DNA of 64,000 bases from Arcobacteraceae bacterium (GTDB lineage Bacteria; Campylobacterota; Campylobacteria; Campylobacterales; Arcobacteraceae): assembly GCA_028687375.1 (NCBI GenBank), contig JAQUAG010000002.1:1-64000 (forward strand). Direction: 5' to 3'. Within the stretch, counting starts at the first letter, position 1. The number at the start of each line of letters is the position of its first letter. Shown here piece after piece: positions 8,639 through 16,553 of this stretch. Both the position numbers and the translations under genes were made by a program. Under the pieces are notes generated by a model. It had not been told where the DNA came from, searched no databases, and saw only the letters and a list, made by a program, of their open reading frames with translations.

Positions 8639-9235
8639 ATGATGAAACTTGTCAATTTCCAACTACAAACTCAAATCGAATATCTAAGTGAGGGAAAAAC
8701 GAACTCTCATTTTAGGGAGTATCTACAGTCAATTTTAGAGGACACGAGTAAGCCTTATTACACTAGATGCGATTACATAGGGCTTTCACTTCAAGAGATA
8801 ACATCAAAAATTAGCACGATTGCTAAAGACATCAAAGAGCTACAAGCCCTCAAACAACGATACACCGAATCTCTTGAAATTGCAAAAGAGATAACAGCTG
8901 AGATGTTTATTAGTAATGGGATAGATAGAATAGATGGGAATATTATCTCATCTTTAACTCTCACAGCTTCATCTACTAAAACTAAAACAGATATTACTAT
9001 CCTTGATGAAAAGGAAGTGATGAAGTTAGGTTATGTGAAGTTTGAACCTGATATTGAAGCTATTAAACTAGCTTATGCCACCAAAGAGGGGCAAGAGGAG
9101 CTAAAAGAACTTGTAAATGTGATAACAATTACAGAAGAAACACCAGCCAAAGTCAAAATCAATCAAAAACGAACAGCAAATAATACAGCATTTGAAGTAG
9201 TTGAAGAGATTTTAACCATAGATGTAGCAGCATAA
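8639..9235 (+). CDS. Siphovirus Gp157-like protein
   Basis: A protein of 198 residues. The N-terminal half is helical with a long coiled stretch (ISTIAKDIKELQALKQRYTE). The second half, with GIDRIDGNIISSLTLTAS, then ITILDEKEVMKLGYVKFEPD and a helix-rich tail, resembles Gp157-type phage proteins, where a similar beta segment follows the coil. RBS is AAGGGG at the end of the DUF932 gene. It lies between DUF932 and the Rad52-like gene, so a part in element recombination is likely. Family assignment is moderate. Confidence 0.6.
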   Translation: MMKLVNFQLQTQIEYLSEGKTNSHFREYLQSILEDTSKPYYTRCDYIGLSLQEITSKISTIAKDIKELQALKQRYTESLEIAKEITAEMFISNGIDRIDGNIISSLTLTASSTKTKTDITILDEKEVMKLGYVKFEPDIEAIKLAYATKEGQEELKELVNVITITEETPAKVKINQKRTANNTAFEVVEEILTIDVAA

Positions 9236-9249
9236 AGGAGAATAAACCA

Positions 9250-10038
9250 ATGTTTACAAAAGAGCAAAATGAACTATTAAATCAAGAATTAGATTCAAAT
9301 AGAATAAAAAGTCGTTCCAAAGGGAATGTGAACCTCTCTTATTTAGAGGGGTTTGATGTCATTGAAACTGCAAATGGAATATTTGGTTTTGGGAATTGGA
9401 GCTATGCTATTACGACGCTAGAACAAGTAAGCGAAGAGATTAACTCTAACCAGAACACCGTAATTTGCTATAAAGCGATAGTAAGATTAACCATACAAGA
9501 TGAAAATCATACTAAAACAGTTCATCGTGAAGATATTGGATTTGGTAGTGGAATCTCAAAAACTCTAGCAGAAGCACACGAGGGGGCAGGGAAAGAGGCG
9601 GTCACAGATGCGATAAAAAGGGGACTAAAGGGGTTTGGTAATCAGTTTGGTTTATCACTCTATGATAAAACTAGAAACCAACAAACTACAAACCAACCAC
9701 AAAATAACCAATCTCAAAATCAAACAAGCTATCCACCGAACAATGGGCAACAGTCACAACGAAACAATCAACCACAAAACTATCAAAACCAAAACCAACC
9801 AGCTAATACACAACCACCAAAGAGAAATACACCTCCACAACAACAGCAACAGTCACATTACGATCCGTACGAGTATGAATCTTTAAATCGTATTGGATTG
9901 GAGGTTATCGAGGATAGCGGTTATTTGGTGATTTCAGGTGATGACCAATTCGCCAAAAAAGATAGTATCAAAGCTTGTGGTTTCAATTGGGATAAAAATT
10001 CAAAAACTTGGTACAAAGCCCTAAATCAGGCGGCTTAA
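9250..10038 (+). CDS. Rad52-type single-strand annealing protein
   Basis: A protein of 262 residues. Residues 1-145 match the Rad52/22 family: RSKGNVNLSYLEGFDVIE, then ANGIFGFGNWSYAI, then EDIGFGSG, and the signature AGKEAVTDAIKRGLKGFGNQ followed by GLSLYDK. This fold forms rings that anneal complementary single strands, as phage recombinases do. A linker very rich in Gln and Asn (about 143-205) follows. The C-terminus (SIKACGFNWDKNSKTWYK) looks like a small domain often attached to phage and plasmid DNA proteins. RBS AAGGAG is at 9235-9240. Confidence 0.88.
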   Translation: MFTKEQNELLNQELDSNRIKSRSKGNVNLSYLEGFDVIETANGIFGFGNWSYAITTLEQVSEEINSNQNTVICYKAIVRLTIQDENHTKTVHREDIGFGSGISKTLAEAHEGAGKEAVTDAIKRGLKGFGNQFGLSLYDKTRNQQTTNQPQNNQSQNQTSYPPNNGQQSQRNNQPQNYQNQNQPANTQPPKRNTPPQQQQQSHYDPYEYESLNRIGLEVIEDSGYLVISGDDQFAKKDSIKACGFNWDKNSKTWYKALNQAA

Positions 10039-10040
10039 CA

Positions 10041-10262
10041 ATGAAGGAGTATATCTTCTTCACCACAGATGGATTCACATACGACATTAATCAAAAGGAA
10101 ATTAGCAATATGCAAATTTTAGGGTCTGCTGAGGGAGTGGACATCTTAGAAGCATTTAAAAACTTCAAAACATCTCACTCTTATCTATTGACCGATTATG
10201 AATTTACAGAGGTAATCGCAAATGAAATCGTAGGTGGATTTATCAAAAATTTACAACTATAA
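10041..10262 (+). CDS. Small hypothetical protein
   Basis: A protein of 73 residues beginning MKEYIFFTTDGFTYD. The frame is open further upstream from 10008, but that would overlap the Rad52-like gene by 31 bases, while the ATG at 10041 comes just after its stop. The fold looks alpha/beta (IFFTTDGFTYDI, EAFKNFKTSH). No family is recognised. It is part of the small-gene operon. Confidence 0.55.
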   Translation: MKEYIFFTTDGFTYDINQKEISNMQILGSAEGVDILEAFKNFKTSHSYLLTDYEFTEVIANEIVGGFIKNLQL

Positions 10263-10279
10263 AAAAGGAGAAAACAAAA

Positions 10280-10486
10280 ATGTTACCACTAATATTAGGA
10301 GCAGTTGCTCTATCGGCTATAGGCTATGGTGTAGGTAGAATACTTACGGATGATGATTTCAGAGATGATGTCAAAGATAAAATTCAAGATTTAACTATGA
10401 AAGGGTATGAATCAATAGAAAAGCTTGAAGAGAAAATGGGTCTAAATGAATATAGATTTGAAGATGATGAAGTAAAGGAAGATTGA
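10280..10486 (+). CDS. Small single-membrane-segment protein
   Basis: A protein of 68 residues with AAAGGAG before the start. Residues 1-20 (MLPLILGAVALSAIGYGVGR) form a hydrophobic glycine-rich segment. The rest is a charged acidic helix ending in EDDEVKED. It may be a small inner-membrane protein with a cytoplasmic tail. No function can be given. Its stop overlaps the next ATG by one base (TGATG). Confidence 0.55.
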   Translation: MLPLILGAVALSAIGYGVGRILTDDDFRDDVKDKIQDLTMKGYESIEKLEEKMGLNEYRFEDDEVKED

Positions 10487-10791
10487 TGGAGAAGCTGATA
10501 CCAACTACACTTTTGGAAAACTTACCAAAACTTTATGAAACAGAGGGGGCTACTGACCCTCTTTGTCATATTAAACTCTTCACTCCTGATAGTAACTGGA
10601 CTTGGTATATTATAGAATTTTCAAACGATACTAGAAAAATCTTTTATGGCTATGTTGTAGGATTTGAAAAAGAACTTGGATATTTTAGTTTAGAGGAGAT
10701 TGAATCAATCAGAGGGATTTTGGATCTACATATTGAAAGAGACACTTCTTTTCAGCCAACACCCCTATCAATTATCAAGGCTCAAATATGA
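10486..10791 (+). CDS. DUF2958 family protein
   Basis: A protein of 101 residues. LIPTTLLENLPKLYETEG at the start, then KLFTPDSNWTWYIIEF, GYVVGFEKELGYFSLEEIES and a C-terminal PLSI match DUF2958 almost along its whole length. The family is common on plasmids and conjugative elements; its function is not known. An upstream in-frame TTG at 10483 is possible, but the ATG at 10486 fits the AAAGGA site. Start and stop overlap both neighbours, so it is translated with them. Confidence 0.85.
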   Translation: MEKLIPTTLLENLPKLYETEGATDPLCHIKLFTPDSNWTWYIIEFSNDTRKIFYGYVVGFEKELGYFSLEEIESIRGILDLHIERDTSFQPTPLSIIKAQI

Positions 10792-11144
10792 TTACGAAAG
10801 AATTTAGATTTGTATCAATTGTGAGGATTACAGATGAAGCCAAATACAAATATCCAAACTATGCTATCAATGGTTTCACTCCAAAATCTTTAGCAAAAAG
10901 ACTTATATCTGGTAATAGTGAAAAAGGAACTAAAGAGAATTTTGGATTTGAATACAAAACAATCCAAACAAAACCACTTAAAAAACTGTATGTAGTACAA
11001 GAGGTTGGAGAGAGTATCAAAAATCTAACAGTAACCCTTGATAAACAAATAGCAGAAGATTATCTTTTATTGTATCCACTTCCAAATACTACAATCATTC
11101 TAAATGAGCTAGATATATCTTGTATGGAGGTGTATCGTGGTTAA
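10788..11144 (+). CDS. Hypothetical protein
   Basis: A protein of 118 residues that overlaps the DUF2958 gene by an ATGA. It is basic in the middle (SLAKRLISGNSEKGTKENFG) and seems alpha/beta. No signal peptide, membrane segment or known motif is seen. The position in the coupled run of small genes is the only clue to its use. Confidence 0.6.
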   Translation: MITKEFRFVSIVRITDEAKYKYPNYAINGFTPKSLAKRLISGNSEKGTKENFGFEYKTIQTKPLKKLYVVQEVGESIKNLTVTLDKQIAEDYLLLYPLPNTTIILNELDISCMEVYRG

Positions 11145-11299
11145 TATAAAAGAATTAATACTGTACGATAAAAAAGTACAATTGATCAAAACTTCATAGA
11201 TTTAAACTCAATCGTTATGATGTTGATTTTGAGGGGCTTATTAGGTATATCAAGGGGAATATTACAGCAGATGAAACAATACAAGAAAGGAAAAAATGA
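11137..11299 (+). pseudogene. Short gene broken by a frameshift
   Basis: A GTG-started frame (VVNIKELILYDKKVQLIKTS) stops at 11199. A second frame covering the same region continues as KLHRFKLNRYDVDFEGLIRY and on to a stop at 11297-11299. The latter overlaps the start of the next gene, as the other genes of this operon do. Joined at the AAAA near 11188 they would give one protein of about 53 residues. A one-base change in that small A run is the simplest explanation; a sequencing error is possible. Confidence 0.45.
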
Positions 11300-11601
11300 T
11301 GGAAATTATCTTAGATAAAAAGAGGATAGAAATAGAGATTGATGATAATAAAATCACTGGTATCACAAAGAAAAAACTACATCAACACGATGATGAGATA
11401 GTGGTAATCTGTGAAGATGATAGCTATTTTGCAAATGTTTTTAGTTCAGTCGAGGGTGGTTATGCTATCTATTGGTATGAAGCAAAAGATTTAGATCAGT
11501 TTTTAAAAGGAGATGGAGCGGTAGAGTTAGAGGAAGTTGATGGAGCACATTGTACTGGTAAAATCGTTGATACTCTTCTTTGGGCTTATTGTCAAGAGTG
11601 A
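11296..11601 (+). CDS. Small acidic hypothetical protein
   Basis: A protein of 101 residues (or 100 if the second ATG at 11299 is used) with AAGG just upstream. It is acidic with many Asp and Glu residues, seems mostly beta (IEIEIDDNKITGI, YAIYWYEAKD), and ends in WAYCQE. No family is recognised. It is the last gene of the + strand small-gene run and converges on the XRE repressor gene. Confidence 0.6.
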   Translation: MMEIILDKKRIEIEIDDNKITGITKKKLHQHDDEIVVICEDDSYFANVFSSVEGGYAIYWYEAKDLDQFLKGDGAVELEEVDGAHCTGKIVDTLLWAYCQE

Positions 11602-11617
11602 AAGGGATGAAGTAATA

Positions 11618-11875
11618 CTATTCTTCATCCTCTTTAAAAAATTCATCAATACTAACTTCAAGTACAGTTGCTATTTTGTAAAGGTGTTCAAGATTAAAAT
11701 GTTTATTTTCCGCTAATAATTCAGCTTTTCCTAAAAAAGTTGCGTTTTGGTGTCCAATAGCATTTGCTAACTTTAATTGGGATATTTTCTTTTCTTTTCG
11801 TATTCTTATGACATTTTTACTTATTTTTGCATAAAAATTATCTAAGCAACCATCATCAAAATCAACTATTTTCAT
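11618..11875 (-). CDS. XRE-family HTH repressor
   Basis: A protein of 85 residues. Residues about 15-78 are a Cro/C1-type helix-turn-helix domain: ISKNVIRIRKEKKISQLKLA, GHQNATFLGKAE, LEHLYKIATVLEVSIDEFF. There is no second domain, so it resembles a small element repressor. It reads opposite to the genes on both sides. Upstream are two near-identical 17-base boxes (11881-11897, 11931-11947) that are good candidates for its own operators, so autoregulation is likely. Confidence 0.85.
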   Translation of the reverse strand: MKIVDFDDGCLDNFYAKISKNVIRIRKEKKISQLKLANAIGHQNATFLGKAELLAENKHFNLEHLYKIATVLEVSIDEFFKEDEE

Positions 11876-12188
11876 TATTTAACACCCTATAAGGTTTTGT
11901 TAAATTTCATTAGTATATAATTTTTCTTACAACACTCTATTAGGTGTTATTAATATGATAAAAAACGAAAAATGTAATTTTTTGACATATTCTTTTAGTA
12001 CAATTTGACAAATATATATCATTTCAGTTTGTACTTTTGGGTTTTAAAATATTATTGTAAGTTATAATATAAATTATTATGTATTATTAAAACTGCAAAT
12101 TTTTATTTACTATTAAGTTTTGTTTTATTAACATTCAAGCAGAAGTGACATGGTTCAGTGTTATAAATGATGTTTTAAAGGGGAAAAA
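11876..12188. other. Divergent control region between the XRE gene and the signalling genes
   Basis: No gene is seen. It holds the paired operator-like boxes (11881-11897 and 11931-11947) near the XRE gene and very AT-rich DNA toward 12188, where the promoter of the + strand unit (12189 onward) must lie. AGGGG at 12179-12183 is the ribosome binding site of the remnant at 12189. Confidence 0.5.
11881..11947. promoter_or_regulatory. Two operator-like boxes for the XRE repressor
   Basis: The boxes AACACCCTATAAGGTTT (11881-11897) and AACACTCTATTAGGTGT (11931-11947) begin exactly 50 bases apart. The second one, extended to AACAC...GTGTT, is an inverted repeat, as expected for a dimeric HTH repressor. 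The first box lies within a few bases of the repressor start codon, which suits negative autoregulation. Confidence 0.6.
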
Positions 12189-12338
12189 ATGTTTAGAAAT
12201 ATGAGTTTACGAGGGAAGTTATTTACACTTGTTGGTGTATTTTTGGTAGCTATTATAGGTAAAACTACCTCCGCAAAAACACCAATCCAACCAATCGTGG
12301 CTTCTAAAAACGATGAGGATGAGTGGGCAAGTTTTTAG
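12189..12338 (+). pseudogene. Chemoreceptor remnant with its middle deleted
   Basis: A 49-residue frame with AGGGG upstream. The N-terminus MFRNMSLRGKLFTLVGVFLV and on (AIIG) is the usual first membrane segment of a methyl-accepting chemotaxis protein. The rest, from about KTPIQPIVASKNDEDEWASF, is a typical receptor C-terminal tail ending in a W-x-x-F motif like the CheR tether. Everything between, some hundreds of residues, is missing, and the frame is kept. It is best read as an in-frame internal deletion. The product is unlikely to work as a receptor. Confidence 0.6.
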
Positions 12339-12342
12339 AAAT

Positions 12343-14565
12343 ATGAAAAAGTTAAGGATATATTTTTTTGTAATACTCTTTTTTAGCATAAGTTTGTATG
12401 CTAAAGAGAGTATTCATTTCGGGGTATTTGCATATCTTGGATATGAAAAAACGAAAGAAAAATATGCTCCACTTATCGAATACCTCAATACAAAACTAGA
12501 TAAAAAAGTGGTTCTTGAAGTCCTGACTCAACAAGAGATGGATAATAAAATAAAAAATAAAGAACTTGATATCGCCACTACAAATCCAACACACTTTTTG
12601 GTTGTACGACATAACACCCATTTAAGTGGAGCAATAGCAACACTTATCGAAAATGGAAACGGGATAGCTGTTAATTCACTTGGAGGGATAATTTTAGTAC
12701 GAAAAGATAGCCCTATCCATACATTAAAAGATATAAAAAATAAAAAGATTGCTACTCCAAGTTTAAAACATATGGGTGGTTTTAGAGCTCAAGTATATGA
12801 ATTTTATAAAAACAATCAAAATGTTTTAAAAGAAAATGAAATTGTCATCACACAGATACATCAAGAAGCGATAAAAAAGGTGGTTGCAAAAGAGGTGGAT
12901 GTTGCATTTGTTCGAGATGGCATTTTTGAAAAAATGTTAGTAAATAATATACTGAATCCTGATGATGTAAAAATCATCAATGAGCAAAAAGATTCAACTC
13001 ATCCTTTTAAAATATCTACAGCACTTTATCCTGAATGGCCAGTTTTTGCATTGCCTTATGCTGATAAAGAGGATGTCAAAAAAGTATTATCGGCTTTATT
13101 GGCATTTGATTCAAATTCAAGTTATGCTCAGAAATCTGGAATTTATGGTTATGATTTACCTGCTGATTATCTTGTAGTTGAGGAATTGGCTCGAGCTTTA
13201 AGACTACCACCATATGAATCTATAGGATTAATAAATCATGAAGATATTTGGAAACAACATAAAGAAGATTTAATTTTTGTTGTTTTTTTACTCGGTATGA
13301 TTGTTCTTTATGTTATCCGAACTAAAAAACAAAATATTTTTGTAGATTCTCTTCTCTCAAATATTGGTGATGGTGTGTATGGAATTGATAAGGATGGTAT
13401 TTGTATTTGGATAAATCAAAAAGCTCTTGATATGTTAGGATTTCGAAGAGATGAAGTTATTGGATTTCACCAACACTATAAGTTTCATCATCATACGATT
13501 GAGCACAAAGAGTATAAAGAGGAAGATTGCCCAATATACAAAACAGCAAAAGATAAACAAACAAGAAATTGTATGGAGTATTTTATTAGAAAAGATGGGA
13601 CTTTTTTCCCAGTGTCTCTTACTGTAGCTGCTGCAAATAATTATGGTGCAATTATTGTTTTTCGAGATATTACAGAAGCAAAAAACTATGAAACAAAACT
13701 TGAATATGAAGTGTCGCAAAAAACAGAAGAACTCCAACAACTTAATCTTAATCTTGAAAATAAAATCTTTGAAGCAATAGAGCAAAATAAAAAACAACAA
13801 GCTCTCCTTGAACAACAATCAAGACTTGCTGCTCTTGGGGAGATGATAGGGAATATTGCTCATCAGTGGAGACAACCACTATCAGTTATAACGACAGCAA
13901 TATCTGGAATGAAAGTTAAACAAGAATTTGGAATACCAATAACGGAAGAGTCGATGACAGAAGTAACAGACACAATCATAAATCATGCTAATTATCTCTC
14001 TAAAACAATAGATGATTTTAGAGATTTTATAAAAAATGATAATACTCAAGAGATTTTCAATCTTTCAAAAGTGATAAACGATACAGCAAATCTTTTAAAT
14101 GCCACATTAAATTCAAATCAGATTGAACTTATTTTAGAGCTTGATGATACGATTATGTGTGATGGATATCCAAGTCAATTTTCACAAGCACTTATGAATA
14201 TAGTTAATAATGCAAAAGATGCTTTTACAGAAAAAAATCAAGAGTATAAACAAATAATAATCATGACACTACAAGATGCTAACCTGATAAGAATTGAAGT
14301 TACCGATAATGCAGGTGGGATACCTGAAGAGCTTAAGTCAAAGATTTTTGACCCTTATTTTACGACAAAACATCAAAGTCAAGGGACAGGACTGGGACTT
14401 TATATCTGTGTCAATATCATTCAAAAATATTTTAATGGAAAAATATCTCTTGAAAATGTAGATGCAATTATAGAAGATAATTTTTATAAAGGGACAAAGT
14501 TTATAATAGAGTTTGAAGCAAATCAGGTAAATCATAAATCACATCTCTTTGATAATATCAAATAA
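12343..14565 (+). CDS. Histidine kinase with PhnD-like periplasmic binding domain
   Basis: A protein of 740 residues. Start at 12343 gives a clean signal peptide (MKKLRIYFFVILFFSISLYA); a frame opening at 12313 would lie in the remnant before it. Residues about 25-265 form a PhnD-type substrate-binding domain (IHFGVFAYLGYEKTKEKYAP, ELDIATTNPTHFL, VDVAFVRDG). A membrane segment at about 305-322, a PAS domain at about 330-450, a coiled coil, the H-box [16 protein letters not shown] and an HATPase domain (NIVNNAKDAF, DNAGGIPEE, FTTKHQSQGTGLGL) follow. The ligand is unknown; PhnD-like domains bind phosphonates, phosphite or other small molecules. No receiver is fused, so a separate regulator is needed. 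Confidence 0.88.
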   Translation: MKKLRIYFFVILFFSISLYAKESIHFGVFAYLGYEKTKEKYAPLIEYLNTKLDKKVVLEVLTQQEMDNKIKNKELDIATTNPTHFLVVRHNTHLSGAIATLIENGNGIAVNSLGGIILVRKDSPIHTLKDIKNKKIATPSLKHMGGFRAQVYEFYKNNQNVLKENEIVITQIHQEAIKKVVAKEVDVAFVRDGIFEKMLVNNILNPDDVKIINEQKDSTHPFKISTALYPEWPVFALPYADKEDVKKVLSALLAFDSNSSYAQKSGIYGYDLPADYLVVEELARALRLPPYESIGLINHEDIWKQHKEDLIFVVFLLGMIVLYVIRTKKQNIFVDSLLSNIGDGVYGIDKDGICIWINQKALDMLGFRRDEVIGFHQHYKFHHHTIEHKEYKEEDCPIYKTAKDKQTRNCMEYFIRKDGTFFPVSLTVAAANNYGAIIVFRDITEAKNYETKLEYEVSQKTEELQQLNLNLENKIFEAIEQNKKQQALLEQQSRLAALGEMIGNIAHQWRQPLSVITTAISGMKVKQEFGIPITEESMTEVTDTIINHANYLSKTIDDFRDFIKNDNTQEIFNLSKVINDTANLLNATLNSNQIELILELDDTIMCDGYPSQFSQALMNIVNNAKDAFTEKNQEYKQIIIMTLQDANLIRIEVTDNAGGIPEELKSKIFDPYFTTKHQSQGTGLGLYICVNIIQKYFNGKISLENVDAIIEDNFYKGTKFIIEFEANQVNHKSHLFDNIK

Positions 14566-14584
14566 AGATTGGAGAAAGTAAGAC

Positions 14585-15118
14585 ATGGCTTTAGATGATG
14601 CTTATAATAAATATCTTCAACCAGAGCAACTTATTCTTTTTTTAGCTAAAAATGAACTTTATTATCAAATATTATTGAGTCATTATATATCTTTAACTTC
14701 ATTTGATGGAGATGATGCTTTAGAAAAAATGTCAGAACTGAATCTTCAAGTAGATACAAATACCGCATATATGGTCTTAAAAGAGATTCTTGAACGATTT
14801 TGTTATCAAGAAGATTTTGAAAAGCAGATAGATGAATATATTAAAATAGGTGCTTGTTTTCAGAGTCTTGCAGATTTTGTTCATAGTGATACAGAACTAC
14901 TTCATAATCATATTTTTAAAGCAAATATGTCAAAAACTATTGAAAATGGAACATTCTTTAGTGCATATCTTCAAAAAAAATTTGATGAAGAAATTGATGA
15001 ATCAATACAAAAGTGGGATTTGATAATTCGTTCGATTGTAACAGAGCTAAAAATTACTTCAGAAGAATTGAGTTTTTTACTCTCAAAAGAACCTCTCAAA
15101 AAGTGCCTTAACTCCTAG
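14585..15118 (+). CDS. Helical partner protein of the PhnD-type kinase
   Basis: A protein of 177 residues, 19 bases after the kinase stop and preceded by GGAG, so it is surely in the same transcript. It seems all-helical and acidic, without membrane segments (LQPEQLILFLAKNELYYQIL, YMVLKEILERFCYQEDFEKQ). I do not recognise the family. It has no receiver-domain Asp pocket or DNA-binding motif, so it is not an ordinary response regulator. A role as an adaptor or modulator of the kinase is inference from position. Confidence 0.55.
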   Translation: MALDDAYNKYLQPEQLILFLAKNELYYQILLSHYISLTSFDGDDALEKMSELNLQVDTNTAYMVLKEILERFCYQEDFEKQIDEYIKIGACFQSLADFVHSDTELLHNHIFKANMSKTIENGTFFSAYLQKKFDEEIDESIQKWDLIIRSIVTELKITSEELSFLLSKEPLKKCLNS

Positions 15119-15633
15119 CCATTTTCCCAAAAACTTTCAAAAGAATGACACAATTATCATCCTTACCTCTAAAATAAAGACTTATTTTTTTCATTTTCCA
15201 CTTGCTAACTTTGTATATCACCCCTAATCTCAAAAATCCCTCAATCTCCAGCAATAAAAAATTCAGTATACCCACTTATCTAGGAGTAGTTACATATACA
15301 AAGATTAGGTTATTAATGTTATATAATATATAACTATTTATAATAATACTTAGATAATAAATATATAGCTAGTAGTGTAGCAGTAGTAGTTTAATAAGCT
15401 TATGTCTATTGTGCAATAAGCAACAAATAGACATTATATTTTTAATATTAATATCTAATAAATAGTGATGATAGAAAGATAGACATAGAGTTGTAATGTG
15501 TAGTGCTAAAAGATAAAGAAAGAAGAAGAGCTAAAGTGTAGTTACTACTGTTATTGTTATTATTATAAAAATAAAATATTTATATTCTGTATACAGTATT
15601 AATTGATAATAAAATTAATACAAGGATAAACAG
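15119..15633. other. Gene-free AT-rich stretch before the Gp2-type gene
   Basis: No gene is seen in these 515 bases. A 9-bp inverted repeat ATGTCTATT (15402-15410) / AATAGACAT (15426-15434) lies in the middle, and a further TAGACAT is at 15480-15486. A 10-bp palindrome CTGTATACAG lies at 15587-15596, shortly before the next gene. Palindromes in AT-rich DNA upstream of an HUH-motif protein would suit a rolling-circle origin or an operator; neither is shown. Confidence 0.5.
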
Positions 15634-16251
15634 ATGGATACTAAAAATACAAGTAACAGTAACAGCAATAAAAACAAAAGGGTAGATAGCACAGTCAAGT
15701 ACATTGATGATTTAAGCAAAGAATACTCAAAGTTAAATGTAGTAAGAGTAGATTTGTCTTATAAGAAACCATACAGCGATAAGATTACTCTTGAAGATGC
15801 TAACAATGACATTAATCGAATGATGAACAATAGACGAAGTAAACCATCTGTATTTAAAGACCAAATTGGCTATGTAGTTAAACGAGAGTTTACAGAAGAT
15901 AAAGGTGTCCATTTTCATACGATGTTTATTTATGATGGGCAAAAAGTACAAAAGGATGCTTTCAAAGGTGAACAGATAGGGAAATATTGGGAAGAAACCA
16001 TTACGAAAGAGAAAGGTTGCTATCACAATTGTAACAGAAACAATTACGAACATAGTGGTATTGGAATGATTGACCACAGGAATATTGATAAGCGAAATAT
16101 ACTCAATGATGTTGTGGTGCCTTATATGTGTAAAGATGAGCAAGAAGTGATTAAAGCAAATAAAAAAGATAGAGCATTTACTCGTGGTGTTGTAGTTACT
16201 AAGGATAAGGGGAATATGGGACGACCTAGAAAGAAGAGTGAGGAGGAGTGA
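15634..16251 (+). CDS. Inovirus Gp2-type (YagK/YfjJ) protein with HUH-like motif
   Basis: A protein of 205 residues with AAGGAT before the start. The core resembles the inovirus-type Gp2 / YagK-YfjJ C-terminal family: VVRVDLSYK, GYVVKREFTEDKGVHFHTMF, then GQKVQKDAFKGEQIGKYWEE and VVPYMCKDEQEV. HFH in GVHFHTMF matches the metal-binding HUH motif of replication initiators. The single Tyr in PYMCK could be the nicking residue, which is inference. Ser/Asn-rich N-terminus and basic C-terminus are low-complexity. Such proteins are linked to filamentous phages and rolling-circle replicons. Confidence 0.68.
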   Translation: MDTKNTSNSNSNKNKRVDSTVKYIDDLSKEYSKLNVVRVDLSYKKPYSDKITLEDANNDINRMMNNRRSKPSVFKDQIGYVVKREFTEDKGVHFHTMFIYDGQKVQKDAFKGEQIGKYWEETITKEKGCYHNCNRNNYEHSGIGMIDHRNIDKRNILNDVVVPYMCKDEQEVIKANKKDRAFTRGVVVTKDKGNMGRPRKKSEEE

Positions 16252-16313
16252 TACAAGCTACATTTTATTTAATTAGATATATACTACAAGTATAAACTTA
16301 ATAAGGAAGTACA

Positions 16314-16553
16314 ATGACTGTAACTGCTAAAGATTTACGATTTAATGTCAATATGCTTTTTGATGTGCTGGGTAAAGGTGAAGATATTACTATCACTTAC
16401 AGGGGTAAACCAAAAGCAAAACTCATCTCTACTGATAAAAATAGTGATAACAACAAAAAAGATGATTCATTATTTGGATTATGGAAAGATAGAGATGTAT
16501 CTGTAGATGATATGGTTCGAAGTATGAGAAGAGGAAGAAATTTTGGTATATGA
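16314..16553 (+). CDS. Phd/YefM-type antitoxin
   Basis: A protein of 79 residues with AAGGAAG upstream. The start MTVTAKDLRFNVNMLFDVLG and the following EDITITYRGKPKAKLIS are the DNA-binding fold of Phd/YefM antitoxins. The C-terminal half (LFGLWKDRDVSVDDMVRSMR) is the usual toxin-binding tail that also appears in antitoxins paired with PIN toxins. Its end overlaps the toxin gene by 11 bases. It should neutralise the toxin and repress the operon. Confidence 0.85.
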   Translation: MTVTAKDLRFNVNMLFDVLGKGEDITITYRGKPKAKLISTDKNSDNNKKDDSLFGLWKDRDVSVDDMVRSMRRGRNFGI

